From: Tubulanus polymorphus
Lineage: Eukaryota; Nemertea; Palaeonemertea; Tubulaniformes; Tubulanidae
NCBI RefSeq assembly: GCF_964204645.1
Contig: NC_134031.1
Span: forward strand, 15,931,307 to 15,995,306
Length of the DNA stretch: 64,000 nt
Direction of reading: 5' to 3'
The position numbers and the translations under genes are program-made. Shown here in pieces: positions 26,501-38,100 of this stretch (positions are counted from its first letter, which is position 1; the number at the start of each line of letters is the position of its first letter). The notes under the pieces are model-generated. The model had not been told where the DNA came from, did not search any database, and saw nothing but the letters and a program-made list of their open reading frames with translations.

Positions 26501-29500
26501 ATCTTTACGAATATTCAAATGTCCGCATTCGATCTCCGACTCCAGTTTCTGTATGATACGAACGATCGGCGACGACTGGAACAACCAGCAACACTGACGC
26601 CGTAGCTTATCCAAACGACGTCGCGCGGCGTACGCGCGAAACGACAGCGTCTCGCGCGTCGGTGCGATCTTATCCGCGACTCGCGTCGAGGAATCCATCG
26701 ATATTGCTCCAGCGTCCACTGAAATAAACCCAACATCTCGAGAGTCAATGGCTGGTAGAGTTAACAAGCAAAAACCCACAGTTGATGTCAATTACATTAA
26801 CTGTGGGTTTTTACAGTAATAATTCATTCTTTTGACTAAAGTTTGTCATCCGAGAAAAGAAAATAACATACCGGTAATAAGGTTAAAACGTCGATATTTT
26901 TTAGAATTACGGTAGGCCTATTTCATTATTATGACAGTTTCAAATTTTTCAATTAACTTTATCATCAGAGAAACGAAATAATATGATTGATAAAATGATA
27001 ATACATGAATATGTTTTTTTGGTTTCTGATGAAGTTTAGGCTTTGGTAAAAACTTCGAAACTGTTGGCATAAAATATTAAATCATCAACAGGTTTTGCTC
27101 ATTAAAGCAAATCGATATAAAAAGCTTTACAATCAATACCATGTTTTCCACAAACGTTCGTTAGAGCTGACTTAATGATTGAATTATTTTTCTCTTTCGC
27201 ATTTTGTAAAATTTCTTATTACCTTTCTGTTTCTGTTTACCGTTATCTTCCGGCGGCGTTAACAGGAAGTTCATCCAGCAGACGAAGCCTCTTTCCTGCT
27301 TCTCCATCCAACGTTCGTCGTAGTACATGTTTTTAGCGGCAAACGGCAACGGATGTTTGGGCAGAGCTGAAAATGTACCGGTAATATACAACGCATTATT
27401 AGAAGGATTACGCAATGCATACCGATCAGGGTGGCCACTTGCTTTCCCCGCGGGCCAATCCCTAACATGACTTTCCCCTGACTTGATCAACTAAGAGCCC
27501 AATCAATTAACACAGTCAAAAACGTAAAGCATAGGATGGGAACTGTTCAATTTTATGTGCGATTTAACAATCTCAACTCCCTGACTTCGAAAACAAACAA
27601 ACAAAAATCGCTGACATTTCCCTGATTTCCAGGTAAGTGGCCGCCGAGTAAATACCTGAATAAGAGTTGTTATTATTATTTACCTGTCATCGTCGATCTT
27701 CGATTCAGAACTAATCGAGCTTGCGCGACACCTTTTACCGAATTCGTTCTCAGTTTCGTATTCAGCGTCGGTTTTACGGGAGGAGCCGTCGTTGTTTTAG
27801 CCGCTGACGCTGCCGCCGCAGTCGGTTTGTCGTTACCACTCTTCTTCTGCGCAGCTGAGAAAAGTATGAAATAATTCAATAGTTTTAATTGATTAGCGAA
27901 ATATAAATCAAACTAACGAAAAGATTGATTTTTTCAAACGTACCCGCGATACGTAGTTTTTCAGTACGAGTCAAACGTTTCCCGTCGTTCGCTTCTTTAC
28001 CGGCGCACTCAGACGACGACGACTCGGTTCTCGGTTTCTTGCCACCGACCCCTGAAGCCGATCGACCCCGCTTTATCGCCGCTTTCGAATGTAAAGCGTT
28101 CGTGTCACCACCGGAGCCGGTCAGCGAACACGATCGCGTTTTCCTCTCCGGCGCCGACGGATGTTTACTTCTCATCGCGATCGAGCGACCGATCTCTCGA
28201 GATCGACTCAACGGAGGCTTTTTACTATTTTCGTCGGCGGTTTTCGTGATCAGAGCATTCCCTGAAATACGATCCGTCGGAGCACTCCCCGATCGATCTG
28301 TCAGGTCTGTTATTTCATCGTCGACTAATTCGCTATTACAATGCTTGAAGAAACCGGTATGAAACACCGAACTATTTTGATCGTCTTGCGTTTGATCGAG
28401 TTGATGAGCCAATATCGATTCCTCGGCAGATTCTTCTTCAGATTCCTCTTTCGCCGACGTGACTACGATCCGAGGAATCGGATCAGATTCCGGTGGATTC
28501 ACGCCGTTATTATTTCTATTACGGTTGAACAATTTCCGACAATGCGAATCTACTTTCAGAACGGTCGGTTTAGACTTGACGACGGTCAATCGACGGATCA
28601 TATTTTCGGGCGTCGCCGGCAATTCTAAACTCTCATTGACGAGCTTCGACGGACTGAGGAACTTATTGATGATCTTCGCCGGAGACAATCCTCCGGTCGA
28701 CGTCTCGGTGGTCGGATTACAAATCGGAGAATTTCTCGACAAATGGTGTTTGCTCGGAGAGGATCGGAAGTTCGAATTTTTTGAAACGGTCGCCGATTTC
28801 ACGCTCCGATCAGACTTTTCCGAGGTCTTCGCGCGTTGAGACGAGGCAGCTGCATTTTTTTGCGCCGATGAAAGTTTCGGCTTTTTCGTAATCGTACCGG
28901 AATCGACGCGCTGGTTTTCTTTGCCGTCCGCTTTCCGATTATCGGGAGTACGACAAACTTTGCCATCATTGCCGACCGTCGAAATGGCGGCTTTGGAATC
29001 TTCGAGGTCTCTTAAAAACGAATTCGGACTAATTACGGTTTGTTTAGAACCCGAACTGGTATTTCGACTACAAAACGAATGCATAGAATCATCCAATATA
29101 GACGACTCTTCCGGTACAGGTGACGGGCCTAACCTTACCGGACTACGCGCATGAACCTTATCAGAAGCAGAATCGGTTTTTAATTGATTAGCACTAGGCC
29201 TATAACTTATCGTTTCGCGATATTCGGGCGTTATTTTTCCGATCGGACTTTTACTACTCCGATCGGCCGGAGAAATTGTTCGACTGAATTTACAAGGACT
29301 GGTATTATTATGAATTTTAGTATACGTGCGTGATCTTCTCATCGAAGACGGAGTTGAGACGGTCTCCGGAAGGATGGCTGTCACTGGCGTGAGACTTTTA
29401 TTCGAGATTTCTGTTTCTTTCTTTACGGTTTCACCAATCGTTGGAGTCGCACAGTTAACGGCACCAGTAACTGAAAGCACATCTAAATTATTGCTTGGTT

Positions 29501-30945
29501 GGAGCGGAATTTTCTTCACAGCCAAGGAGACAACTGATTTATTTTCGGCTGGCGGTTTCACATCTTGCGGTTGAATTTTCTGAGGCGTGTTGGTCGGTCG
29601 AACAACCGCTAGTGGTTTCTTAGCACCGGTTTTTGGTCCCCATTGTTTCCTCTGCAAATAAAAAATCAATTAAAAAAACTTAATTTAAATGAGTGGCATA
29701 TGAGAATCATTTTTACGCAATGAGGATAAAAGGGTTCTAATTTAATCAGAGAAATCCAGCATTATTCCTTGCTTGCCACAGTTGATTTGGCAATCGTTAC
29801 GCTCAGTTCCACTATCAATAAATACTTAAGTCTAAGAATTGGCCGGAAACTTAAGACCATGGGCCGGTTCCATAGTCATAGCTTATATTTAAGACCAGTC
29901 TTAGACTATCTAGGTTGTATAGCCCATATAACAACTTAAGACCAGTCTTAAGATTAAAGATCACTTTTGGACTTAAGTCTCGACTATGAAATCGGGCCCA
30001 GGGTTTGTAGCACTCGAACTGAGGCAAAAGTCAGCATTTTTATTCCTGAATCCATAGACAAGTTCCCGGCATTTTTCTAAATCAATAATTAAGTCATGAA
30101 ATAAGAAAATGCATTGGCGATCAAGTCTAAAATTTATTTTGAAAGAAACAACTACTTAAAATTTAAACAAAGTTATAACTAACTAGAAAGGTACGACAGA
30201 CCGCCATAAAATTTCCTGTGATGACATGGAGTCTTAAAGCTAAGTTAAACACTTTTTACCTGTAAGGTATTGCACTAATCAGGACCTATCCTAGATCTTT
30301 CCAAAATCAAGCACTTTCAGACTTTGTCAAACTACGAACCCTGAAGGCTGGAACTTGGTTTTTTTTATTTAAAGTTTTCATTTAACGTACGGGGAATAGA
30401 CGAACCTTTTTCTTTTTCGGCGGTTCTTCCGCGGCGCCGAACAGTATGGCCGTCAACCGATAAACGTCACTGATCATAAACTGAACCATCTCGCGACAGT
30501 TCCCTTCCTGTTTCGGCTGCCACGTGATTCTGACCGTCGTATCGTCGCCGGCGGCGACCGTGAACTCTTCGCAACAATCGATTGCGAAATTCTTCTTGAA
30601 CGGGAATTTCTCGACGACGACGTCCTGGTCGTAATCGTGCGGATTACGAATGACGATTCGACACGATTTCGTCGCTCCGACTCGCACGGTGCCGAAACTC
30701 AATCGAGGCGTTTTCGAAAAATGCGTCAGCATCAGAATCTCGACGTCTTCGTCGCCCGATCCGCCGCCGCCATGCTCCATTTCGTCGATCGGGGCCGTTT
30801 GGAGAATTTTTGTGATTTTCGTCAGTGGGACAGCGGCGTTGTCGAACCACGATCTACGGCGTCTTCTACGAGGTGAATCGGTAAATTGTTCCTCTAGTTC
30901 TATATGTACTACAGCACTACTGTTTGACGATGAATTATCTTCCAT
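12994..30945 (-). CDS. ASPM: Abnormal spindle-like microcephaly-associated protein homologue, complete
   Basis: Exons (minus): 30391-30945, 27944-29651, 27684-27854, 27223-27366, 26479-26718, 25817-25884, 25595-25736, 25383-25513, 24873-25048, 24265-24496, 23908-24022, 23612-23677, 23472-23584, 22982-23341, 22069-22269, 21341-21448, 17373-20828, 17031-17140 corrected to 17021-17140, 16673-16813, 16307-16499, 14419-14573, 13735-13884, 12994-13254. Total 9006 nt, 3001 residues (human 3477). Order: ASH domain (about 72-170), disordered region (186-755), the [12 protein letters not shown] block, calponin-homology region (about 1050-1450), IQ repeats (about 1455-2790), C-terminal helical repeats, and an HPEWVIKRN tail. 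Known ASPM binds microtubule minus ends at spindle poles, with calmodulin on the IQ motifs. The start could instead be 27 nt upstream (30972). The family assignment is secure; single borders such as the weak gtctga donor at 22981 are less so. Confidence 0.96.
13990..14300. repeat. Interspersed repeat family I (copy 1)
   Basis: Shares blocks with 22690-22975, another ASPM intron: aactgcctaattgggtaaa-type motif, then a purine-rich stretch with caagcacctttaaaagcatt. About 290 bp. No clear inverted ends or reading frame. Confidence 0.65.
14585..16222. repeat. Minisatellite, about 60 units of about 26 bp, in an ASPM intron
   Basis: Plus-strand unit: (g/a)gtagaagaaacactgatt + aattagag. Variants carry gggagcag, aataatag or shorter aagagatag blocks. 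Two unit types alternate (tagaag/gagcag) to give 52-bp dimers, and a divergent block with aataata recurs at about 15000-15220 and 15830-16100. The right edge decays into irregular gattaga/aattaga units. The array starts 11 bp from the acceptor of the ASPM exon ending at 14573 and ends about 85 bp from the next exon. Confidence 0.95.
16584..16663. repeat. Family C MITE (short copy)
   Basis: ccattttaacagttgtgagt on the left, ctcgtgactgtggaactgga on the right. Located 9 bp from the donor side of the ASPM exon at 16673-16813. Confidence 0.65.
16673..17140 (-). other. ASPM: ASPM duplicated IQ exon pair (17021-17140 and 16673-16813)
   Basis: Both exons begin and end in phase 0 and end on the Gln of an IQ motif (RIIQ, then the gt donor). 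Their cores match: [16 protein letters not shown] versus [16 protein letters not shown], followed by [14 protein letters not shown] versus [14 protein letters not shown]. The nucleotide match is also strong (tccattctcttac, then tctctgtattatcacagc in both), which points to a relatively recent exon duplication. Confidence 0.88.
17373..20828 (-). other. ASPM: ASPM giant IQ-repeat exon, 1152 codons
   Basis: One uninterrupted 3456-nt exon with about 46 IQ-like motifs, spaced roughly 22-28 residues apart in an alternating long/short pattern. Typical units are [18 protein letters not shown] and [18 protein letters not shown]. Degenerate ones include [13 protein letters not shown] and [13 protein letters not shown], where Gln is replaced by Glu. 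The antisense strand shows several long open frames that are shadows of this Arg-rich coding sequence. It parallels the large IQ exon of vertebrate ASPM. The IQ motif at its 5' border is split: Gln is the last codon of exon 21341-21448. Confidence 0.95.
20959..21260. mobile_element. piggyBac-type MITE with TTAA target duplication
   Basis: TTAA, then cctcttcgctaccat at the left. The right end is atggtagcgaagagg then TTAA. The left side carries two tandem copies of gacgtatatttacgtcgcaa, each itself palindromic (acgtatatttacgt). No transposase. It sits in the intron just upstream, in transcription sense, of the giant IQ exon. Confidence 0.8.
21682..22035 (+). repeat. tRNA-derived SINE
   Basis: Head resembles a tRNA with Pol III boxes: A box near tggacgagtggttagagcg and B box near gggttcgaaatccc, which has one extra base. 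A conserved body follows (ggcaagacacttatcctcat, acacccaggagtgaatagta, tttcccaaaggagag) and a tail near taaagcgctgtaaata. The inserted B-box base and long body argue against a functional tRNA gene. Intronic in ASPM. Confidence 0.75.
22421..22655. repeat. Large inverted-repeat element, family F (complete)
   Basis: Two arms of about 105 bp. The left begins gataaaaacccactatctac and the right ends gtagatagtgggtttttatc, with mirrored aagacacgac/gtcgtgtctt and tctcaccct/agggtgaga around a 20-25 bp centre (atcatcatcaggtgtcaggt). Transcribed DNA here would fold into a near-perfect hairpin. Intronic in ASPM. Confidence 0.9.
22690..22975. repeat. Interspersed repeat family I (copy 2)
   Basis: Related to 13990-14300: cggtaaccgcctaattgggt and tttcaagcacctttaaaagc are nearly identical in both. 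It ends 6 bp from the donor of the ASPM exon at 22982. Confidence 0.65.
24112..24245. repeat. Foldback MITE, family A (copy 4)
   Basis: Ends tggggtcagttgctcaaaag and ccaacctttgagcaactgca. Terminates 13 bp before the donor of ASPM exon 24265-24496. Confidence 0.8.
25105..25190. repeat. Repeat family G (copy 1)
   Basis: gagcaaacccacagttgatg at the left and caactgttgattctgctcat at the right. Related stretches with gcaaaacc-type ends, gatgaagttta, actttgaaactg and aaatcatcaac lie at 26765-26815, 27010-27105, 33455-33535 and 40005-40125. Confidence 0.6.
26027..26155. repeat. Foldback MITE, family A (copy 5)
   Basis: Ends ggggccagttgcttaaaagt and aaccaacttttgagcaactg; intronic in ASPM. Confidence 0.8.
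27944..29651 (-). other. ASPM: ASPM long low-complexity exon (exon 2)
   Basis: 569 codons, rich in Ser, Pro, Lys and Asp with little predicted fold. It carries several SP sites (SPSK, SPVR, SPAK) that could be phosphorylated by cell-cycle kinases; this is inference. Near 29001-29040 it encodes [12 protein letters not shown], resembling the repeated ILSPDSFIKD motif of vertebrate ASPM N-terminal regions. It ends KLRIAG with one nucleotide of the next codon. Confidence 0.88.
29861..29999. repeat. Foldback MITE, family D (copy 1)
   Basis: gggccggttccatagtcata on the left and actatgaaatcgggccc on the right, with internal gaccagtctta motifs. First ASPM intron. Confidence 0.85.
30391..30945 (-). 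other. ASPM: ASPM first coding exon with ASH domain
   Basis: 185 codons. An acidic/Ser-rich N-terminus is followed by [11 protein letters not shown] (possible nuclear localisation signal) and an acidic stretch. The ASH (ASPM-SPD2-Hydin) beta domain follows: [71 protein letters not shown]. Vertebrate ASPM shows the same WTPLKEG and EEQKKKKR landmarks. An acceptor-like ttacag 46 nt upstream of the ATG suggests a separate 5' UTR exon. Confidence 0.92.
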
Positions 30946-32132
30946 GTCAGAGATTACCACATTATACAACAACAGCCTGTAATTATCATAATTATGTATA
31001 ATTACTAAATAAATAAATGAGCCTATCTCTGTCTAGTCTGGAATAATCAAGACAAGGACGTATGCAGTATGCAGTTTTTATTTAGGTCAAGCTGTTCTGC
31101 GCTTTATTAAGTTCATAATCATTTGTTACTTGATCAGTCAATTCCGAGAGTTTGAACAGTTTTAGGCTTTTAGTTTTAGATTATTTTTCCGTCGTTGGAT
31201 CAGGTGATGATAGCCTTACGGATGGGCTTTTGAGCCGAGGTATTTGTGAAAATATCCGATCGTGAAACTAAAACCACAGACAGGTTACTGAGTAACCTGG
31301 TCCTATCTAATCTATGAGATTGGTGAAAAGTTCTATCTACAGCATCGATTAGTAAATGAAGAAGTATATTTCAGTAGAAGGCCACCATCAAATTCAAATC
31401 ATATCAGTCAGTTTCATCACCATCTCAAAATTCGAAGCTAATGACGTCACCGTCGAATCGGCCAATCAACAGTCGCGCTACAATTCAATAGTTGATCGGG
31501 ATCGAATCCTGAATTCATCAACTCTTAATCCTAAACTTCAAATCCCGATATCTCGGAGCCGTCCCTATGTTGGTGACTGACCCCATCGAACCCGGAAACA
31601 CTGCACTCCAGAAAAGTTGATTTCCTCACATTAAATGCCGACAAATGTCAGAATATGCTTCGTAAATTTGGCGAAGTCTAATTTTCAAGTCATGTTTAAA
31701 TAGAATGTTAATAAACTGCACACACAGATAATCTGATAATGTCTGTGAGCTTGATTTTAACTGGAAGATTCGGGTGAGAGAACAGCAAATTTACACAACT
31801 TTTTCGTCCTTCGTTCGGCCTCGTCCATTGATTGCATTGCATTTGTAGTAAAGCCATCCTGGAATCTCTTCATCAGTTTAAGCAATCAGCTTTCTTAACC
31901 AACTCTCTTTGGTGTGTGCTCCAAAGTGTAGGCGTCTATCACACTGGGCTTACTAAAGTCTTGAAAATCAATTAGGCCTAGTAAAGAAACAATTCTGGTA
32001 AATTCATACTTTTTCACTTATATTTGTATTATAAATCTTTACAGCAACTACTGCCAACGATGCGTTACGCGTAAAATAACTGCAAGAATCGTGAAAACTG
32101 AAGTTAGAGAATTAACCCACTGCGGTGTAGAC
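30946..32132. promoter_or_regulatory. Divergent ASPM/OPA1 intergenic promoter region
   Basis: About 1.2 kb separates the two start codons, which point away from each other. It contains a perfect CRE palindrome tgacgtca (31442-31449) and a ccaat box (31462-31466) 12 bp further on. An acceptor-like tctttacag at 32034-32042 suggests that the coding part of OPA1 exon 1 is preceded by a spliced non-coding exon. No TATA box stands out. That both genes are driven from here is inference. Confidence 0.55.
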
Positions 32133-35100
32133 ATGAGGATCATTAAAACGACCAATCCCTATTCATTATTATCCGCTAACTCTCGACAGTATTCCAGTTT
32201 TCATCGAAACTGTCGAATTTTGACCATCCGGTACAATACAGCGCAATCTATAGGACATCAACATAGACAAATTAGTTCAACAATATTAAAAACTCTCGGT
32301 CGCTTCACGAAATTAAGATATCTGCTGATATCGTCTGCTATCGGTGGTGGAGTAGCTCTGAACAGGGTAAGCATGAACAGAAATAAATGTCTTTGTTTGG
32401 GTTTCGTGGTTGGTTTTTGGTTACCACCCTTTTAACGTGTTGACTTGATGTCACTCTTGATGTCAAAAATCACGAAAACCTGTAATCCAAAATGTTTTGG
32501 TCCACTTCTTTTTGGGAACCCATTCTCATCGAGACGACTGTAAAGCTTGAATTTTTGCACAAGCTATGTTTAAGTTCTTTATTTCCTTTCATCAAGATTA
32601 TGTTCAGTAGGCCTAACTGTTATGTTATTGTAGCCTACCTCGATATGGAAAAATCTGGAAAATGTGTGTAAAAAATTCTGAAATACCCTGTGGTTGGTTT
32701 AAGTCTGGTATAGGCTTACTCAATTCAATTTCAATTGAGTTAGCACCCGCGGTTAAAGATAATACCAGTCTACTGTCCCCTAGTATTTTGTTGTGAGAAA
32801 ATGAAAATAGCTAAGCAAAGCTGTGAAAATTCCTGAGTTCATCAATCTTGTCCTGGTCGCATTTTAGGGTGGGGTAGCATCGGCGATGAAAGCGCTTTAA
32901 TTAGATAATTTCCGTTATTATTTTTGTAGACATACGAACGATGGAAGGATAAAGTGCCGGACATCGAGTGGATGAAGGATTATATACCGGATAAAGAAAA
33001 CTGGAGTAAATCGATGAGAAGATTCAGCGCTCGGTTCTCGCTGCCGGAGAAGGTACGTTGTCTCACGATATATTCATACGTGTGCTTGCTTGAGAATGAG
33101 GTATCGGTACTCCTCACCAGGTGGCGCAACAATACACTAGGTTATTCGGTAGTGAAAATGAGGTCATTTTCAATGAAATTTGACCTGGGGCCAGTTGCAC
33201 AGTCCAAAAGTGGTCTTAAATCTTAAGACTGGTCTCCAGTTGTTAGATGGGCTATAGAACTAAGTTGGTCTTAGACTGGTCTTAAGTCTAAGCCATGACT
33301 ATGCAACCGGCCCCTGGATGTTCAGGCTTCAAATTGAATGCAAGTATTATCAAACAAGTCATCTAATGATGGATGAATTCACGATAGCTTCTCACTCAGC
33401 GTATGGTATAGATTTTAATGGAAATTGATTTAATATATTGATTATGTAATTTTTGTTTCTCTGATGATGAAGTTTACTCAAAACTTTGAAACTGTCGGAA
33501 TAAATTGTTAAGTCGTCAACTGCGGGTTTTGCTCATTAAGTCTGAAATAGTGAGATTAACATCGGTTTACCAGTCATCGATTTACCAACTGGGAAAGTTG
33601 ATTCAATTTTAAAACTGTTGAAATCGCTGCCTGGATAACCGAGTACGGTAACCACAAGGAAACCTGACAGAATCCTCACTAGTACTGGTGGTGCTGGCCA
33701 TAAAGACAGCTCATTAAAACCGTGTTTATATTTCCAGGGTTGGTTGAAACGGTCAGCGCCGGAAATTCCGGATTTCCAGCCTTTTCGAGATTGGTTGAAC
33801 AAGAAGTCATCGGATACGAACGATGTTTCTTCGTTCTTTTCTGAAGGTAAAACACAATCTTTGTTGTCTTTTCACGTCATTTATTTTTTTCGATTATTTT
33901 CTCTGATGCGTATTGTATTCAGAATTATATTTGGTACAAACTGAGTTTCAATCGTCACAATAGGAATATCTTATCCTTTTTGAAATTTGCATGCATGGGT
34001 TGGCGACGTGTATTATCAAATTTGTTTCTGTTTTGATTGCGTTATCTTGATTTCTAAACCATATGGCGAATCAGTTTCTTAATGAATATTGGATCGAACA
34101 TATCTACTGGGTCCAGTTTTCCGACAGATAGAGCTTGAAACATTTAAGCAATCGCCACTTTATATAACATTTGAAGCTGATATGAGCCCTGAAGGACAGA
34201 ATCGTATTTGTCGAACTGTCCTTATCTTCATTTCATTTCTCTATACTGCGTGACGTGTTCATTGTATCGAAGATGATTGTAATGAGATGGTATGATTTTG
34301 GAACTAATCGCTGCTTTATTTTGCTTTTACGACTCTGTTTTGCCAGGTTTTCCACAGTTTACAAGTCTAGGCTTAACAAGTGCAGGTTTGTAGTTTATCA
34401 CTGTTTCTAAAACCACTTCGGACACGAAAACCCGACTTCTTCGAGTTGAGCTTAAAACGGATTCTTTCTGTTTTCTCAGTTTGAAAACAAATATATCTTT
34501 TTTCGAAAACCTTTTAAATATATTCATTTTCTAAATGCTTATAATAAATGGTAATTTTCAGATGACACGTTTGAAAGTGAAGCCATAGATTTTGGTATAT
34601 TTCAAATTCTTCATCGAGATTATTTTTTTCTCAAATTTTTCATCTCAAATCATTTTGTCAATCATCGATAACTAACACTATTTAGATTCATTCAAACAAA
34701 ACACCAACCAGTATACTATACATGTATAAATCTGCACTGCGCCCAGTACCGTATTTATTCATTAGCGGTTCCTATATCATACCATTTTAATTGCAATTGA
34801 GTCCACGAATTGATAGTTTAGTAATGTTTGTTTAGTTTAAGATGAATATAATTAATGATTTACGTGTGTTTTTAATAGAAATTCGTTTTGTTTGTCATTA
34901 TAACTAATTCTAACTAGTTTTTGTCCGCTGTTGATAGACACATTTCTTTAATAGTTCTACTATAGTACAAATACTGTATATTTATGTGTAGGCGTGATGA
35001 CTAATGTCTATTTCAACTTGACTTGAGAGCACATCAGGTGGCCTAGCTCGGTCAGTTTTGGTCAGTTTTGGTAGTACGATACCTGATAAAAGTCTTATTG

Positions 35101-38100
35101 GGACCAGAAATGACTGGCAGTTGACCTAAAACATTGATTTTAATCCATTCTTTATTGTATTAAAGGGTTGCAAATCCTTCAATACAGTGAAGAATGATTA
35201 ATATCCTTCAATACAGTTTAAAATGGATCAAAAACGATGTTATAGTTCAACTGCCAGTCTAATCTGGTCCTAGTATGTAAGACTCATATCAGGTATGTAC
35301 CATCAAAACTGACCGAGCTAGGCCACCTGATATGCTTTCAAGTCATGTTGAAATAGACATTAGATTCTGCGAACTGTGATTCCAGAATTAATGCGCTGCA
35401 ATCAATATTTCACCCACTAAAGTGCGCTGCATTTATTTATCATTTCAGGGATGATTGGTATTGATGATGATGAGTTGAACAAAGAATTAAATAAATTTCA
35501 CAATTCTCAAGGTAGATTTGCGTAAACGTTTTAGATAAATATATATACATATATGTGCGAACGAAGCATTGTATTATGAGAGATATTGTTTATATCGGTA
35601 TCGTAAATGCCCGGTATTGTCTGATTTCAGAAGCCACTTCTAAAACCGATGCTAGTCAAAACTTGAAAAAAAATCTATTTTCGTTCGGAAGTTTCAGTAA
35701 ATCAAGTACCGATGAAAATATTAAAGTGGTAAGCGCACATCAAACATGTAAAAGGAAATTAAGTGACTTCTCCGAATTGAAATCTCTCGTCGTGCCAATA
35801 GTTTCCTCTTCATGCGCCCATTTCTTTACGAATTTGTAGCCCTCTGATAAAGAGCGACTGGAACAGATTCAACAGGAGATGATTAAAGTTCAGGTGCAGT
35901 ATCAGAAAGAGATCGAACGCGTCGAAAAAGAAAACAAAGAACTTCGCAAAGAATTGATACTGAAAAAACAAAAGAACGGCCGAAAACGTCAGATGAAGGT
36001 TTGAACCATTTTAATTAAATACTGTGATGAAAAATACTTACGTTGTGATGATCATTATGTTGACGAATGAGCCATACGATGACTTACACTTAGTAAATTG
36101 AATTGAAATAAAGAACTCAAAAATTGAGAAGACTTCAGTGATGTATTGACTTATATGACAAGCTAGTTTGACTGTATTGAATGTGCGGGTTAGTGTGATT
36201 ATCTATGATTTATAGAAATCATCTTATAGAGTTCTTACGTAAGAGCTGACGCTTCTAACTAAGTTAGAATCTGCAGTGCATCCAGGGGTGAACATATCTG
36301 TTGTAAGATCCAAATTCGCTGTAATGTCATATTGTGGCGAATGTGAGTTTTATTGAATATTTGTGTACACAACTTACCGTAATGGAAATTAAATTCAAAT
36401 GTTAGAAATTGTTAGAAGTGCTTATAAGAAAAAGTTGAATAGGCCTGTGACAAAATCTTCTACCGTTGAATTAAGCTGTAAGCTTTAAAAATGAATTTAT
36501 TTTCAGAAATCATGTATTGACATGTATTCAGAGGTGCTAGATGAATTAGCCGATTATGATTCTAGTTACAATACGCAAGATCATCTTCCCAGAGTAAGTA
36601 CATGGCGTCTTCTGCTTCATCAAAATCGGTATCAGACAACGTAATCATAACCTTTCTATTTATCCTGAAAAGGTAGTCGTAGTCGGTGATCAGAGTTCTG
36701 GTAAAACAAGCGTTTTAGAGATGTTAGTTCAGGCTCGAATATTTCCAAGGTATGCGAGATGATCGGTGAACATTCTTGATCTGATTTATTCAATTATAAC
36801 GAATTGTTGTACGCGATATAATTGTAGAGGGTCTGGCGAAATGATGACGCGATCTCCGGTGAAAGTTACGCTCAGCGAAGGACCGTATCATATAGCTTCG
36901 TTTAAAGACAGTAATAGGGAATTCGATTTATCGAAAGAATCCGATGTAAGTTTTGAATGAAATTGTTCACAAGGGTCCAGTTCCACGGTTCTGAGTTACG
37001 ATTTGACCCTGGGTTAAAACATTGAAAATGAATTGGTTTTAACTCAGAGTTAACTCTAACTCACAACTGTGGAACTGGGTGAAGATCAGTATACAAATAG
37101 AAATTGTGCTTAAAAACAATGAAAGATTCTTTTGGATAAAAAGACGTGAAAAGATGAGTTTCTGGTATGGAATGATTGATTTAAAGTTATTTCTCCTGAT
37201 TCCAGTTAGATGCTTTGCGAAGGGAAGTTGAAATTCGAATGAAGACCAGCGTTCAGGACGGTCAAACAGTCAGTGCCGAGGTAAACACGTCTACTCTTTG
37301 ATCTGTTACTTCTCTTATTCAACTGCAAATCATTATTCATATTTCTGGTACTTTCAGACTATTTCGATGACAGTGAAAGGTCCTGGTTTACAGAGAATGG
37401 TTTTAGTAGATTTGCCCGGTGTTATCAGTGTAGGTAGTTCACTATACTCCACCAGTCTATAAAATTGCTTCTGATACTGATAGAGTTAGCGTACGTGTTT
37501 CGCTTTCAGACTGTTACAAACGAGATGGCTTCGAACACCAGAGACGAAATCGTGAAAATCTGCCAACGCAATATGCAAAATCCGAATGCGATTATACTCT
37601 GTATTCAAGGTAAGATAGAATAGACTGAGGCCATCCCATAAATAGTGGTCTGTTTGCCGTAATCCGACCGACCCGACTTCAAAGGTGCCGAGTGAAAAAT
37701 TTTTTTTCTGGGATTCATTTTATTTTTGACAAAAAACGGCTGACCGAATGACCCCCGCTGATGTATGCTCTACGTATGTTTATAGTCGAGTATCATCGCC
37801 TAGTTTGAGTAATCCAGGAAACTGACAGTGTTCTAATAAGTTGACGAACAGACGATTAATTAGGGATGGCCTGATATATGTTTGATAGTTGAACGCACAC
37901 GATTCAGAAATCGAAAACCATTTGAAATTTGATTCTTGAACTTTTACTTCGATTGACAGACGGTTCGTTGGATGCCGAGCGGAGTAACGTTACCGATCTC
38001 GTTAGCACGGTCGATCCATCGGGAAAACGCACAATATTCGTACTTACTAAAGTTGATTTAGCAGAAAGTCAACTGGTCAATCCGGATCGGGTCAGTTACC

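Noticed and set aside
27925-29574. Plus-strand open frames of 77-145 codons over ASPM exon 2
   Set aside because: Antisense shadows of a verified minus-strand coding exon.
31356-31580. A 74-codon open frame upstream of OPA1
   Set aside because: It spans the CRE/CCAAT region, has no recognisable domain and cannot be joined in a convincing phase to OPA1; at most an upstream ORF or UTR.
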